Below, piece by piece: positions 7,740 to 17,393 of a stretch of 64,000 nucleotides of DNA. The translations under genes were made by a program, and so were the position numbers. The stretch's first letter is position 1. Every line of letters begins with the position of its first letter. This stretch comes from Kordiimonas sp. SCSIO 12610. Its GTDB lineage: Bacteria > Pseudomonadota > Alphaproteobacteria > Sphingomonadales > Kordiimonadaceae. The stretch covers positions 1,560,501 to 1,624,500 of the forward strand of contig NZ_CP073747.1 of assembly GCF_024398015.1 (NCBI RefSeq). Reading direction: 5' to 3'. The notes beneath the pieces are model-generated. The model made no database searches and had not been told where the DNA came from. It saw only the letters and a program-made list of their open reading frames with translations.

Positions 7740-8933
7740 ATGCCGCATATGGATATATCACCGCTTTTTGTGCAACCGGTTCTACCGGATGATATCTGTG
7801 CCGTTGCTTATGATCGTTTTGAAGAAGATGAAAGTTTGATTGCAATTCCCGTTGTAGAAGACGGCAAACCTGTTGGGCTTTTGAAACGAATGAGCTTTAT
7901 GCTCGTTTTGGCGGGGCGCTTTGGCCGCGCGCTTTTCGAGCGCAAGCCTGTCACTGAATTGATGGATGATAGCCCGCTTATTGTTGAGCACGGCAGCCCG
8001 ATTGATACGATCAACAGTTTCCTTTTAACGCACGGCGAAGCAGCGGTGCAGACCGGATTTATCTTTGTCCAGAACGGTCAATATATGGGTATTGGAACGG
8101 CTTATACCGTTTTGCACGCGAACATGCAGAAAGCGGAAGCGAGGGCGAGCGAACTTGATAAAGCCCTTATGGAAGCAGAGGCCGCAAACCGCGCCAAAAC
8201 CAACTTCCTCGCAAACATGAGCCATGAACTTAGGACCCCGTTGAATGCGATCATTGGATTTTCTGATCTGATCCTGCTTCAATCAGATAATGACAGTCCT
8301 AAGGCAGAAGGACAATCGGACACCCATTTGGAATATGCACAGGATATTAACCAAAGCGGCAAGCATTTATTGAACGTGATTAATTCCATTCTGGATATGT
8401 CCAAGCTTGATGCAGGGGCCTTTATCTTAAAGGAAGATACGTTTGATCTTCGGGAAGTGACAGAGCAAGCGGTGCATATCGTGAACGGGCAGGCCAAGCC
8501 CAAAGGGATTACCCTTCAATGCCGATATGATATCGATGATATTATGCTCTATGCGGACGCACAGGTTTACCGCCAAATCCTTTTAAACCTGGTATCAAAT
8601 GCGGTGAAATTTTCAAATGCAGGGAGCGTTGTTTGTATCCATATATTGTTAGGTGTGAACGGCGATTTATGCATAGAAGTTATTGATCAGGGCATTGGTA
8701 TCGCCAAAGAAGACATTGATCATATCCGTAAACCCTTCATGCAGGCCGAGGGAACATTTGCACGAAACCACGAAGGAACGGGCCTTGGGCTGCCGCTTGT
8801 GGATGCATTTGTAAAAGCGCACGGTGGTTCATTGGAAATAGAAAGTGAACTGAGCGTTGGCACAAAGGTGCGGGTTGTTTTCCCTGCCAGTCGTATGGTT
8901 GAAACCGAAGTTGCTGATTTCAATATGATCTGA
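7740..8933 (+). CDS. Soluble sensor histidine kinase with N-terminal CBS-like domain
   Basis: A 397-aa protein without membrane segments. Residues about 5-130 resemble a degenerate CBS-domain pair (IAIPVVEDGKPVGLLKRMSF, then a second GFIFVQNGQYMGIG strand pair), a ligand-binding module seen before GGDEF and kinase domains. A short coiled segment (130-155) leads to the HisKA box NMSHELRTPLNAIIGFS with phospho-acceptor His162. The HATPase domain has the N box (LLNLVSNAVKFS), G1 (IDQGIGI) and G2 (GTGLGLPLV). No receiver domain or response-regulator gene is adjacent, so it is an orphan kinase. The ribosome-binding site is weak; an ATG three codons in (7749) is an alternative start. Confidence 0.85.
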   Translation: MPHMDISPLFVQPVLPDDICAVAYDRFEEDESLIAIPVVEDGKPVGLLKRMSFMLVLAGRFGRALFERKPVTELMDDSPLIVEHGSPIDTINSFLLTHGEAAVQTGFIFVQNGQYMGIGTAYTVLHANMQKAEARASELDKALMEAEAANRAKTNFLANMSHELRTPLNAIIGFSDLILLQSDNDSPKAEGQSDTHLEYAQDINQSGKHLLNVINSILDMSKLDAGAFILKEDTFDLREVTEQAVHIVNGQAKPKGITLQCRYDIDDIMLYADAQVYRQILLNLVSNAVKFSNAGSVVCIHILLGVNGDLCIEVIDQGIGIAKEDIDHIRKPFMQAEGTFARNHEGTGLGLPLVDAFVKAHGGSLEIESELSVGTKVRVVFPASRMVETEVADFNMI

Positions 8934-9037
8934 TCCTTATAATCTATGATTTTCGGATGCTTTGGCCCTGATATGCGTATATAAGGGCCGTGATGGGGTA
9001 TCGCCTGCGAGGCTTGATAGAGGATGGATTTTGGAAA

Positions 9038-9793
9038 ATGAACCTGAGTAATGAAACGATTTTGGTAACAGGTGCTTCGCGCGGTATCGGTGCCTCAGCG
9101 GCGGAGGTTCTCTTGGCGCACGGTGCGAATGTTATCGGTACATTCAATCAAAGCGCGGGTTTGCTTTCTGACCTTCAGACGCGTTACGGGACAGACCGTG
9201 TTTTGGCAGTAAAGGCTGATTTGGGGCAAACGGTTGCTGTTCAGCAAATGTGGGAAGAGGCACTGGCCTTTAAGGGGCAGATAACCGGAATTGTAAATAA
9301 CGCAGGCATTATGCCCGAAACCCCGATAAGTGTGGACGACGATACCTGGCACAAGGATTGGAACGATGTGCTTCAGGTGAATGTTCAGGCGGTTGCTGAC
9401 ATTAGCCGCTTGGCAATCCTGCATTTTCAGGAAACAAAAAACAAAGGTCGTATTGTGAATGTGGCAAGCCGCGCAGCGTTTCGTGGTGACGGGCCTGATT
9501 TCATGCATTATGCAGCCAGTAAATCGGCGGTGGTTGGCCTTACACGCACCATTGCCCGTGCCTATGCACGTGAAGGGATTTATGCCTTCATCATTGCGCC
9601 CGGTTGGGTGAAAACCGATATGGCTGCCATTGCATACGAGCCGGGGAATGAATGGATGCTGGACGAGGTTCCTATGGGGCGTGCTGCCGAACCGGAAGAA
9701 ATTGCAAATATGATCGCATTTCTACTCGCGGGGATGTCGGATAGTTCAACAGGGGCAACGTTTGATATCAACGGCGCGAGTTACGTTCGCTAA
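9038..9793 (+). CDS. Short-chain dehydrogenase/reductase (SDR)
   Basis: A 252-aa classical SDR: the NAD(P)-binding motif TGASRGIGAS sits at the N-terminus, NNAG in the fourth strand region, a conserved Ser in IVNVASRAAF, and catalytic YAASK. APGWVKTDM follows the active site. The C-terminus (GATFDINGASYVR) is typical of FabG-like members. The longer frame from 8990 adds residues before the first beta-strand that SDRs do not have, so the ATG at 9038 is preferred. The enzyme oxidises or reduces an alcohol/ketone with NAD(P)H; the substrate is unknown. A bidirectional terminator separates it from the convergent metalloprotease. Confidence 0.88.
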   Translation: MNLSNETILVTGASRGIGASAAEVLLAHGANVIGTFNQSAGLLSDLQTRYGTDRVLAVKADLGQTVAVQQMWEEALAFKGQITGIVNNAGIMPETPISVDDDTWHKDWNDVLQVNVQAVADISRLAILHFQETKNKGRIVNVASRAAFRGDGPDFMHYAASKSAVVGLTRTIARAYAREGIYAFIIAPGWVKTDMAAIAYEPGNEWMLDEVPMGRAAEPEEIANMIAFLLAGMSDSSTGATFDINGASYVR

Positions 9794-9820
9794 AACCACA
9801 CAAGTATTTTCTGGATAGTA

Positions 9821-9846
9821 AAAAGGCAGCTCTTGGGCTGCCTTTT
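9821..9846. terminator. Bidirectional intrinsic terminator
   Basis: A perfect 10-bp stem (AAAAGGCAGC / GCTGCCTTTT) around a 6-base loop lies between the convergent SDR and metalloprotease genes. The T-run of one strand and the A-run on the other let it serve both genes. Confidence 0.85.
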
Positions 9847-9868
9847 ATGTGATTGGTATTTTACGATT

Positions 9869-12526
9869 TTACGCTTCGTTCACATCAAGCGCTTTATCAA
9901 TCAGGAAGGTGATATGCTCACGGTGTGCGCGTGTTGCCGCGTCACCGCGCCAGCGTGCCATATCCCGCTTGATTTGTTGAAGGTTTGAAAGCGCATTTGA
10001 CTGTGCAATATGATCAAAACGATCAGCACCCAACATACCGATCAGACGCTTCACATACATGATTTGAAGTTCCTGACGAACCGTATTGACGGCAGTGCGG
10101 CTATCATCCTCAAAGATCGCATCCGTTAGATCACCCATCATTTCTGTAAGTGAATATGAGTTTCCATAAAGGCTACTGTCGGTGATCCGAAGAAGTGTGT
10201 TCGGATGCAAGACATGATCAAGGATTTCGCGTTGAATACCGTTAATGCGTGAATGCACCTTCGGGTCTTCTGTGCCGGCACCGTGGAAGAAGCCGCGGCG
10301 CTGGATCGCGAGGTGGCGCAGCAAATCCGCGTCTGCTGCAAAGGCATCAGGGGCAAAAACAAAATCACGCAGAACTTTCATCGCCTGTTTTTGTTTCGCT
10401 TCTTCCACTGGGCGGTATGGATCAGTTGCTCCATTTTGTCCTGCAAGCGCACGGTCAACATAGACACCGCCAATATAACGTGATGTCACGCGTGCCTGCC
10501 ACGCCATATCACCCGTAAGGATAAAGTATGCGTTTCTAAGTTCCTGATAGCTATCACCTGATTTGGTGAACTTGTCCTTGAGGCCCTTCATTGCCTTGGT
10601 ATCCAGCTTGAAGCGGTCTTCAGCATACTGAACAGCATCATCCGAGAAATCGAAGATATTGATGCGTGGGTCGATACCGCGACCCGGCGCGCGCATATCA
10701 TCAGCGTCATTACCGAACGCGAGGCCTTTTTCCGCAGAACGAGCGAGGTGCGCTGCGCGTTTTGCTGGATCATCAAGGTCTGGATCATAGCCGAACTCGA
10801 TCGCCCAAATATCATAGTCGCCAGGGCGGATCGTATAATAGTGACCTTGGTCCTTACCGTTTACTGAATAGTTGATGGAAGGATAGTCCATAACCGAACC
10901 AACGAGGCCATTATCTTGTTTGGAAATATCATGGGCTTCACCATAGGCACGTGCCTGTGTCGCTTTCATGTTATGGTTTAGGCCAAGTGTATGACCAACC
11001 TCGTGTAGCATCAGATAATAGATAGACTCTTCAACCATTTCTTCTGCGTTCACGCCGCCGTTTGCCAGCACTTTATTCAGTGTTTTCCCGACAAGGTTAT
11101 TGAGTTGCAGATGACTAGCAAGGCCGCAATTATGCTCATGTGCTTTCAGGTTCTGAATATAAGGCAGGTCATCAGCGTGCGTATGGCCGGTTCCAAGGGC
11201 CGCAGTTTCAAAAACTTCACCCGCATTCATCCGGTTTGTCAGGAATGAATATTCGAGCATAATATCAGCGCCAAGAATTTGCCCCGTGCGTGGGTTCACA
11301 AAGCTTGGGCCATAACCTCCGAAGGGTGGTTGTGGGCTTGATGTCCATCTTAGGACATTATAGCGAATATCGTCAGCATCCCAATCAGCATCATCAGGTT
11401 GAATTTTAACCTGAACAGCATTTTTAAAGCCGGCTTCTTCAAAGGCAATATTCCACGCCTCTACCGCCTTTTTGATTGTTGGACGAATATTTTCGGGTGT
11501 TGTGTTCTCAATCCACCAAACAATCGGCTCCACAGGTTCAGAAATGGCAGCGGATGGATCTTTCTTTTCAAGGTGCCAGCGGTGGATTAAGTCACGCCAC
11601 GGTGTTGCGTCATGGCTTGTCATATCTGTTACATATGTCAGGAAATAACCAACACGCGCATCATCAAAGCGCGGCTTGTAGCTATTTTCCGGCATCGCGA
11701 TCAGCGTATGCTGCATCTTAACCGTAACATTGCGGGCATCTGTAATTTCTGCACCGCGCCCATAGTTGAGCGGTGATGGGTTGTTATAAGTATAATTAAC
11801 GGTAACGGCGGTGTTTTCAGGGTAGCTTTTGACCGTATCAATACGGGTCTTGGCTTTATCCAATTTGCCAAGGCGGAAACCTTCCCAAGGTTTGCTGCGT
11901 GGGTTTGGTGTAGATTTTACCTGATCAAAGGCTTCTGTTTTAAAGAGATTATCTGCCTTGATCAAAAAACGATCACCGTCTTCTGATTTTGCGACAATTT
12001 TGGCAACGGCGATCGTTGCGTTGCTTGTGTTCGCATCAGCCGCACGAGCAAGCGGGCTTTCTGGGTCAAAATAGAAAGATGGATTTTGTTCTACAAATTC
12101 GATCTTGTCGAAATGTTTTCTGATTTTGAAAACTTTTTCTGCGCGGTATTGGCCGCGGAAATGGCCCGCTTCAACAACACCATCGGCAATATGTGAAAAA
12201 TAAATGAAATCTTTGTCTAACTGGTCAGCACTGATTTCCATGCTGACTGCACCCGTTTTGGGGCTGCGATACATTTTAAACAAACCATCAATTGCATCCA
12301 TGTCTTCAACGACGTCTGCAATGGTTTTGGTCTTTTTCTTCTTATCTTTTTTCTCACTATCGTCAGATGCCTTATCGGCAGCATCTTCTTTCGAGGCTGC
12401 TTTTTCCGCAGCAGGTTTAGCGTTATCGCTATCCTGATAAAAAGCAGCATTTGGTGTAGTAATCAGCAATGCACATGCCGCCACCCCGGCTAACATTGCT
12501 TTCATGTTGGTCTCTTTTTGTGTCAC
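9869..12526 (-). CDS. Exported zinc-dependent metalloprotease (DUF5117/DUF4953 type)
   Basis: A protein of about 885 aa. The zinc site HEVGHTLGLNHN is encoded near 11005-10970 (about residues 508-519), the extended HExxHxxGxxH metzincin-like signature. Upstream lie DUF5117-like sequence (SADQLDKDFIYFSHIADG) and a large beta-rich region; downstream GSVMDYPSINY is the Met-turn equivalent. The N-terminus is a signal peptide followed by a Lys/Glu/Asp-rich linker. Start choice: an ATG at 12547 gives a longer frame, but a strong AAGGAGT lies inside it, 7 nt before a GTG at 12526. The GTG is therefore preferred (an ATG at 12505 is the next option). The family is common in marine Proteobacteria and Bacteroidetes; its substrates are not established. 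Confidence 0.88.
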   Translation of the reverse strand: MTQKETNMKAMLAGVAACALLITTPNAAFYQDSDNAKPAAEKAASKEDAADKASDDSEKKDKKKKTKTIADVVEDMDAIDGLFKMYRSPKTGAVSMEISADQLDKDFIYFSHIADGVVEAGHFRGQYRAEKVFKIRKHFDKIEFVEQNPSFYFDPESPLARAADANTSNATIAVAKIVAKSEDGDRFLIKADNLFKTEAFDQVKSTPNPRSKPWEGFRLGKLDKAKTRIDTVKSYPENTAVTVNYTYNNPSPLNYGRGAEITDARNVTVKMQHTLIAMPENSYKPRFDDARVGYFLTYVTDMTSHDATPWRDLIHRWHLEKKDPSAAISEPVEPIVWWIENTTPENIRPTIKKAVEAWNIAFEEAGFKNAVQVKIQPDDADWDADDIRYNVLRWTSSPQPPFGGYGPSFVNPRTGQILGADIMLEYSFLTNRMNAGEVFETAALGTGHTHADDLPYIQNLKAHEHNCGLASHLQLNNLVGKTLNKVLANGGVNAEEMVEESIYYLMLHEVGHTLGLNHNMKATQARAYGEAHDISKQDNGLVGSVMDYPSINYSVNGKDQGHYYTIRPGDYDIWAIEFGYDPDLDDPAKRAAHLARSAEKGLAFGNDADDMRAPGRGIDPRINIFDFSDDAVQYAEDRFKLDTKAMKGLKDKFTKSGDSYQELRNAYFILTGDMAWQARVTSRYIGGVYVDRALAGQNGATDPYRPVEEAKQKQAMKVLRDFVFAPDAFAADADLLRHLAIQRRGFFHGAGTEDPKVHSRINGIQREILDHVLHPNTLLRITDSSLYGNSYSLTEMMGDLTDAIFEDDSRTAVNTVRQELQIMYVKRLIGMLGADRFDHIAQSNALSNLQQIKRDMARWRGDAATRAHREHITFLIDKALDVNEA

Positions 12527-12722
12527 GATACTCACTCCTTTGGCCATTTTGTTTTTGGCTCATTGGCGTTTGCAATTTGTAAACTGAATGCAGTTTACCT
12601 CCCAAGTTGGACGACAAGTTTCAAATCAGGACACTTCTAAGTCAATGCCTTTTTGTGCGTCCTGTCGTGCTTGGGTATCGCTTTATCGCATTATGGGAAA
12701 GAGGAGCGTTATTCGCATGGAA

Positions 12723-13055
12723 TTATGGCAGTTGGCGCATGTAATCCAAAAATTGTTTGGTAAATGCTTCACAACCAATTTCCGGTGCGCGGACACGTGT
12801 TGCGGTAAGGAAATTTTTAAATTCTAAACGCGAGAGTACCTTTTCATACTCATCGCGTGATAGCAGGGCCAACCTCGCGTAGGCATTTGAAATATATTGC
12901 TCAACAATATCATCACGAATTTTACAATATTTTGCGGATCCGGCTGTTGTCGCCATCATTCGTGCTGCAACAAGAGGGTCATTTTCATTTTGCTGTGCGG
13001 CAAGTTTGAAAGGTGCAAAAACTAATACTATGAAAAGCGCAAAAATAAGCCGCAT
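12723..13055 (-). CDS. Small exported hypothetical protein
   Basis: About 110 aa. Starting at the ATG at 13055 gives a clean signal peptide (MRLIFALFIVLVFAPFKLAAQ); an ATG at 13070 would add five residues with an acidic charge. The mature part is helical and polar, with two cysteines (AKYCKIRDD and EIGCEAF) that could form a disulfide. No family is recognised. Neither start has a good ribosome-binding site. The gene lies between the metalloprotease and the DUF6702-like gene on the same strand, but gaps of 70-200 bases argue against a tight operon. Confidence 0.55.
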   Translation of the reverse strand: MRLIFALFIVLVFAPFKLAAQQNENDPLVAARMMATTAGSAKYCKIRDDIVEQYISNAYARLALLSRDEYEKVLSRLEFKNFLTATRVRAPEIGCEAFTKQFLDYMRQLP

Positions 13056-13138
13056 ATTAAAATCGCCCATAAGTGTCGTAAGGTTTCTCTAAAGGGAAAG
13101 GTAGTCAGTATTGACGATGTGTTCAAGGCCAAGACGAA

Positions 13139-13654
13139 TTAAAACTCCAATTCTATTGGACCGTCACCGGGGGTGGCCTCACCAGCTTGTCGGCGTCCGT
13201 TTACCACAGCCATCATCGAATTAATCTGACCAGGCTGAACATTAAAGAATAACTTGTTTAGAAAGCTAAGCCGTTTGGGCTGGGATTGCCAGTCGCTTTC
13301 CATATACAAGAAAACGGTTTGACCTTGAAGTTCAAGGCCCAAAAATGACGGAGATACTTTTTTTCCGTCAAGTTCCAGCGAGAGATTTCTAAGAATTGCT
13401 GGGCCTGCGGCAGTTTCGAGTGTTGGTAAATCTGTTTCAACCAAAAACGAGAGGCGTTCCCCAACTTCTTCTGAAAGGTACGCTTCCAGTTCATGCGCGT
13501 GCATCTGCATCACCAGTTCGATGGATTGATCGTTTTTGTTCCAGTCAATCCGTGTGAAACTGGTAAACGAACTATGTGCGATTAGGCTGTAACTAGCGCT
13601 GAATATTGCTGTGAATAGTAATATCGTTAGTAATATACGTGAATGGAAATGCAT
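13139..13654 (-). CDS. Exported DUF6702-like protein
   Basis: A 171-aa protein with an N-terminal hydrophobic signal (residues 9-27) ending near SLIAHSSF. The mature beta-rich sequence, HSSFTSFTRIDWNKNDQSIE (first strands) followed by a MHAHELE helix and late LNKLFFNVQPGQIN, fits the DUF6702 pattern, in which an N-terminal H-x-F/S-x-S-x-T-x-I-x-Y/W-N motif is followed by a cytosine-free periplasmic beta-sandwich. Relatives often sit next to exported peptidases, as here with the metalloprotease 0.6 kb away. The function is unknown. The assignment rests on the motif pattern only and could be wrong. Confidence 0.5.
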   Translation of the reverse strand: MHFHSRILLTILLFTAIFSASYSLIAHSSFTSFTRIDWNKNDQSIELVMQMHAHELEAYLSEEVGERLSFLVETDLPTLETAAGPAILRNLSLELDGKKVSPSFLGLELQGQTVFLYMESDWQSQPKRLSFLNKLFFNVQPGQINSMMAVVNGRRQAGEATPGDGPIELEF

Positions 13655-13690
13655 CTTGAACCGTGACTTTGAACTATAACAACAGCCTTA

Positions 13691-14899
13691 TTATGCCGCT
13701 TTTATACAGTTTCTACCACTTGTTTTTGCGTCATAAAGGGCAGCGTCCGCCCGGTCCAAAGCAGACTCGATTGAAAATTCTTCATCATGAACCTTCGCAA
13801 TGCCAACGCTTGTGGTAAATTTAAATGAGATATTTTCGTGGACAATGCTAAGGTTTTCGACGCTTTGCCGGATGTCTTCGGCAAGTTGTTGTGCATCTTC
13901 CTGAGTAACGCCCGGAATGAAAACAGCAAATTCTTCACCGCCCATGCGCCCAATTTGCCCTCGGGACCCAATGCTGTTTTTAACGGTTTCTGAGAATAGT
14001 CGAATTGCGGCATCACCTGCGCTGTGACCATATTGGTCATTAATTTTTTTGAAATGGTCGATATCCAGCATGATAACCCAAATTTCAAAGAGTGAACTCA
14101 TATCCAGGATCGCATCACTTGCCAATTCCATAAAGTGACGACGGTTATTGAGGCCGGTTAATCCATCAGTATTTGCAAGACGGGTTAATTCAATTTGATT
14201 CTGTTCGAGCTCTGCTTTTGTCAGATATAACTGTTCTGCCATCTCGGCGGTACGAGCCGCATCTTCTTGCGTCATCGTGTCGTGAAGCGCTTTGTCCTCG
14301 TTTGCTTGCATCAAATAGGTAAGGTCATGGATATACCAGATCCTACACCCTTCCTCTGAGTGTGGGCGCGTGATACGTTCGATGAAACGACCGTCAGTAA
14401 GGCGCAGCATCTCTCTATATTGAAGCGATGGGTTTTGAAGAACGGTTTCAATAACTGCGTCTGCCGCCATGCGATCATCAAGATGGGAGTGCATAATGTC
14501 AAAGACTTCTGAAAATTCCATCCCAATGATTGATGGTGTTTCAAAAAGATTTTGAAACATTTCTTCTGCGGCATTATTTACACGCATGATCAGATGCTTG
14601 GGGCACGTTACAATGACAGCTTCTTCAAGATCATTAGAGTCGATATACCAACTTTGTGTTGATTGCCCCGTGGTACCATTTGAAACAGAAATAGGGGTGT
14701 TAGTGGCATCTTTGGAATTCGAAGATTTGAAGTTTAGAAATAAGCACGTCAAAAGAATTATAACGCCGAATGAAGCGATAATATTGGATCCAAACTCTGA
14801 AAGTACTTCTGGTGCAATAACGGGCAATAATAGCTCTGCGCCGAAACAGCAGATTGCAATTACGAGTAAACCCTGGATTATGTTATTCTTTTTGCCCAA
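13691..14899 (-). CDS. Diguanylate cyclase with membrane anchor and PAS-like sensor
   Basis: A 402-aa protein. Two hydrophobic segments at residues 8-26 and 38-57 anchor it in the inner membrane. A PAS-like region (about 90-190: IVTCPKHLIMRVNNAAEEMF ... GRFIERITRPH) and a short coiled coil follow. The C-terminal GGDEF domain has DGLTGLNNRRHF, DIDHFKKIND and the active-site GRMGGEEF. The RxGGEEF half-site is intact for c-di-GMP synthesis from two GTP. No RxxD inhibitory site is obvious immediately before it. Translation appears to start at TTG (14899): a stop lies directly upstream in frame and an AAAGGTG ribosome-binding site about 9 nt before. It is transcribed alone. Confidence 0.88.
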   Translation of the reverse strand: MGKKNNIIQGLLVIAICCFGAELLLPVIAPEVLSEFGSNIIASFGVIILLTCLFLNFKSSNSKDATNTPISVSNGTTGQSTQSWYIDSNDLEEAVIVTCPKHLIMRVNNAAEEMFQNLFETPSIIGMEFSEVFDIMHSHLDDRMAADAVIETVLQNPSLQYREMLRLTDGRFIERITRPHSEEGCRIWYIHDLTYLMQANEDKALHDTMTQEDAARTAEMAEQLYLTKAELEQNQIELTRLANTDGLTGLNNRRHFMELASDAILDMSSLFEIWVIMLDIDHFKKINDQYGHSAGDAAIRLFSETVKNSIGSRGQIGRMGGEEFAVFIPGVTQEDAQQLAEDIRQSVENLSIVHENISFKFTTSVGIAKVHDEEFSIESALDRADAALYDAKTSGRNCIKAA

Positions 14900-15096
14900 C
14901 TATTTATGCACCTTTGTTCGTTTGTGCCAACGATTTCATGTATCGGCTCAACATGAATTTTAGATGAACACATACATAAGTGTAGTCACATTTATATGAT
15001 TGTTTTATTTTTATTTGGTTAACGCGAAGGGTATTTATTCGCTGCTTCGTATTGTTGTTTACTCATTAAATTTAAAATTAAATCAGGAGTAACAAC

Positions 15097-15678
15097 ATGA
15101 CAGTTAGAGAAAAAATATTGGGAATATCAGTGGCAGTGTGTGCGATAATTACAGCGGGTGTAACCGCGCAAGACCCTGCACAAAAGCCAAGCAGACAAGA
15201 CCGAATAAATGCAATGCGGGAGCAGATTCAAGCTACATTCCTTAAGCTTGATAGTGATAGTAATGGTGTTGTCAGTCACGATGAAATGATGCAGACATCA
15301 GCAAAACGCTTCAGTGAATTCGATGCCGATAACAATGGTTTTATTGCCTTGGATGAACTTCCAAAACTTATGCCTATATCTGATCAACAGCGTGCACGTT
15401 TTGAGAGACTTGCCAGATTTCGCGCTGACAAACCGGAGGGTGTGGAAAAGAACGAACGTATTCGTCAAAACAGGCAACCAACACGACTAAAATTTGTTGC
15501 AAGATTGGACCGTGATAATGATGAACAACTATCGCTTGATGAATTTGCAGCACCAGCAGTTAATCGATTTAAACGGCATGATGTTGACGGTAACGGTGAA
15601 GTAACGCTTGAGGAAATTGAAACATCTATCAAAAAGAGATTCCGTAAGCAGAGAAAAGCACGCCGTAACCGTGGGTGA
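15097..15678 (+). CDS. Exported EF-hand calcium-binding protein
   Basis: A 193-aa protein with a signal peptide (residues 1-25, ending TAQ). It has four EF-hand loops: DSDSNGVVSHDE, DADNNGFIALDE, DRDNDEQLSLDE and DVDGNGEVTLEE. Each has acidic residues at loop positions 1, 3, 5 and 12 (the third has D rather than G at position 6). They are grouped in two pairs separated by a basic linker. The C-terminus is strongly basic (KKRFRKQRKARRNRG). Such periplasmic calmodulin-like proteins bind Ca2+; partners are unknown. An AGGAG ribosome-binding site precedes the ATG. The gene stands alone. Confidence 0.82.
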   Translation: MTVREKILGISVAVCAIITAGVTAQDPAQKPSRQDRINAMREQIQATFLKLDSDSNGVVSHDEMMQTSAKRFSEFDADNNGFIALDELPKLMPISDQQRARFERLARFRADKPEGVEKNERIRQNRQPTRLKFVARLDRDNDEQLSLDEFAAPAVNRFKRHDVDGNGEVTLEEIETSIKKRFRKQRKARRNRG

Positions 15679-15821
15679 GAATATCCTTTAATTCATAAAA
15701 ATGACGACCAGAAATCGCCTGATTTCCTTGCTAATGATTTCTTTGTTACTGGCGTACCATCTACTTGCTCTTTTCTAATGAGCGGAGTAGGGTGCGCCAA
15801 ATTTGTATTATCCGATTTGTA

Positions 15822-15843
15822 ATATCAGTTGCTCTACTGATAT
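15822..15843. repeat. Inverted repeat in the dapA upstream region
   Basis: A perfect 8-bp inverted repeat (ATATCAGT, 6-base spacer, ACTGATAT) lies 45 bases before the dapA start. The position suits an operator or a leader hairpin. GGGTGC occurs just before it (15790) and again just after it (15845). No regulator can be assigned. Confidence 0.4.
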
Positions 15844-15888
15844 AGGGTGCAATCTTGTTCAAAGTTAAATGCGAGAAAGAAAATCGTC

Positions 15889-16776
15889 ATGTTTAGTGGG
15901 TCAATACCAGCCTTAATCACTCCTTTCACCGAAACCGGGGATGTTGATCATGATCAATATCAAAAGTTTGTGGATTGGCAGATTAAGGAAGGGTCACACG
16001 GTCTTGTCCCTGTTGGAACTACTGGTGAATCCCCCACGCTTTCACACGTCGAACATAACGATGTTGTTCGCTTGTGCGTGGAAGCCGCAAACGGCCGCGT
16101 ACCAGTGATTGCAGGAACAGGTTCGAACTCCACGCGTGAAGCTGTAGAGTTAACCCAGCAAGCGCAAAATAACGGCGTTGATGGTGCGCTCGTGGTTAGC
16201 CCTTATTACAATAAGCCAAGTCAGGAAGGCCTCTATCAACATTTCAAAACAATCCATGACGAAAGCGATCTTCCGATTATTATCTATAATATTCCGGGCC
16301 GGTCGGTTGTAGATATTTCAGTTGAAACGATGGCGCGTATGTTTGAATTACCGCGCATCATTGGTGTTAAGGATGCGACGGGTGATCTTCAGCGCTGCGC
16401 TGACCAGCGCGCTGCAATGGGGCCTGATTTTGTTCAGTTATCCGGCGAAGACGGAACAGCGCTTGGTTTCATGGCGATGGGCGGGAGTGGCTGTATTTCT
16501 GTGACAGCGAATGTCGCTCCTAAATTATGCAGTGAGTTCCAGGAAGCTTGTATGAAAGGTGATTTTGCAGCGGCGCTTGAGTTACAGGATCGTTTGTTGC
16601 CGCTTCACAAAGCTATGTTTATGGAGCCAAGCCCAGCACCCGCAAAATATGTTGCCAATGTATTAGGGTTGGGTGTCGAGTATGTTCGCGCGCCGCTACT
16701 ACCTGTAACAGATGCTTTGAAACCCGTTCTTGATGCCGCGATTGCACATGCGGGTCTTGATAAAGTGAATTTATAA
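15889..16776 (+). CDS. dapA: 4-Hydroxy-tetrahydrodipicolinate synthase
   Basis: Condenses pyruvate with aspartate-4-semialdehyde, the first committed step of diaminopimelate/lysine synthesis in the cytoplasm. The 295-aa (beta/alpha)8 barrel carries GTTGESPTL (pyruvate carboxylate binding), the tyrosine in [11 protein letters not shown] (catalytic triad), YNIPGR and the Schiff-base Lys in GVKDATGD. The ATG at 15889 is chosen because [13 protein letters not shown] is the usual DapA N-terminus; an upstream frame from 15847 adds unrelated residues. It is followed after 19 bases by smpB on the same strand, an arrangement common in Alphaproteobacteria. Confidence 0.97.
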   Translation: MFSGSIPALITPFTETGDVDHDQYQKFVDWQIKEGSHGLVPVGTTGESPTLSHVEHNDVVRLCVEAANGRVPVIAGTGSNSTREAVELTQQAQNNGVDGALVVSPYYNKPSQEGLYQHFKTIHDESDLPIIIYNIPGRSVVDISVETMARMFELPRIIGVKDATGDLQRCADQRAAMGPDFVQLSGEDGTALGFMAMGGSGCISVTANVAPKLCSEFQEACMKGDFAAALELQDRLLPLHKAMFMEPSPAPAKYVANVLGLGVEYVRAPLLPVTDALKPVLDAAIAHAGLDKVNL

Positions 16777-16795
16777 AATATATCTCTAGTGGATT

Positions 16796-17290
16796 ATGGC
16801 TGGAAAGAACAAAAACAAGAATAAAAATAAGGGCCCTGCATCACGAGTTGCTGCGGATAACCGCAAAGCACGCCATCTTTACTTTATTGAAGACGAGCAT
16901 GAAGCGGGTATTGCCCTACAAGGCACAGAAGTTAAATCCCTGCGCGAAGGTAAAGCCAATATTCAGGAAGCCTATGCCGAAGAAAAAGGTGGTGAATTAT
17001 GGCTGATCAACGCCTATATCCCCGAGTTTTCGCACGGTAATCGTTTCAATCATGAACCACGACGCCCCAGAAAACTGTTGATGAAGCGGCGCGAAATCAA
17101 TCGATTGGGCGGAGCCGTGCAAAAAGACGGTATGACGCTGATACCACTTAAAATCCTGTTTAACGATCACGGGCGTGCCAAACTGATGCTTGGCCTTGGT
17201 AAAGGTAAGAAATTGCATGACAAACGCGAGACTGAGAAGCAAAGGGATTGGCAGCGTCAAAAGTCTCGATTGATGAAAGATTATTCTTAA
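16796..17290 (+). CDS. smpB: SsrA-binding protein (trans-translation)
   Basis: SmpB binds tmRNA and brings it to stalled ribosomes. The 164-aa protein has the SmpB OB-fold motifs [35 protein letters not shown] and the basic C-terminal tail [20 protein letters not shown] that reaches the decoding centre. The N-terminus is unusual in having an alternating Lys/Asn tract (KNKNKNKNK) encoded by a simple repeat. The gene follows dapA by 19 bases and is likely co-transcribed. No ssrA gene was seen in the window. Confidence 0.97.
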   Translation: MAGKNKNKNKNKGPASRVAADNRKARHLYFIEDEHEAGIALQGTEVKSLREGKANIQEAYAEEKGGELWLINAYIPEFSHGNRFNHEPRRPRKLLMKRREINRLGGAVQKDGMTLIPLKILFNDHGRAKLMLGLGKGKKLHDKRETEKQRDWQRQKSRLMKDYS

Positions 17291-17393
17291 GCTTCAATGG
17301 GCTATTCTTGCCTTCCTAATCGTAAATCCTATTGCATCCCTTTTAAATGTATGTGCTAGTAGCTGCGTAAATCATTTGATGGGGATAGGATTG

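Noticed and set aside
7571-7792. 73-codon frame upstream of and overlapping the sensor kinase start
   Set aside because: No recognisable sequence, and it overlaps the start of a clear gene by more than 50 bases.
12717-12827. Short + strand frame starting at an ATG with a GAGGAG before it
   Set aside because: It lies antisense to the small exported protein gene and encodes 36 residues without protein-like pattern.
15679-15888. Possible lysine riboswitch before dapA
   Set aside because: No lysine-riboswitch core sequence could be found; only a short inverted repeat.
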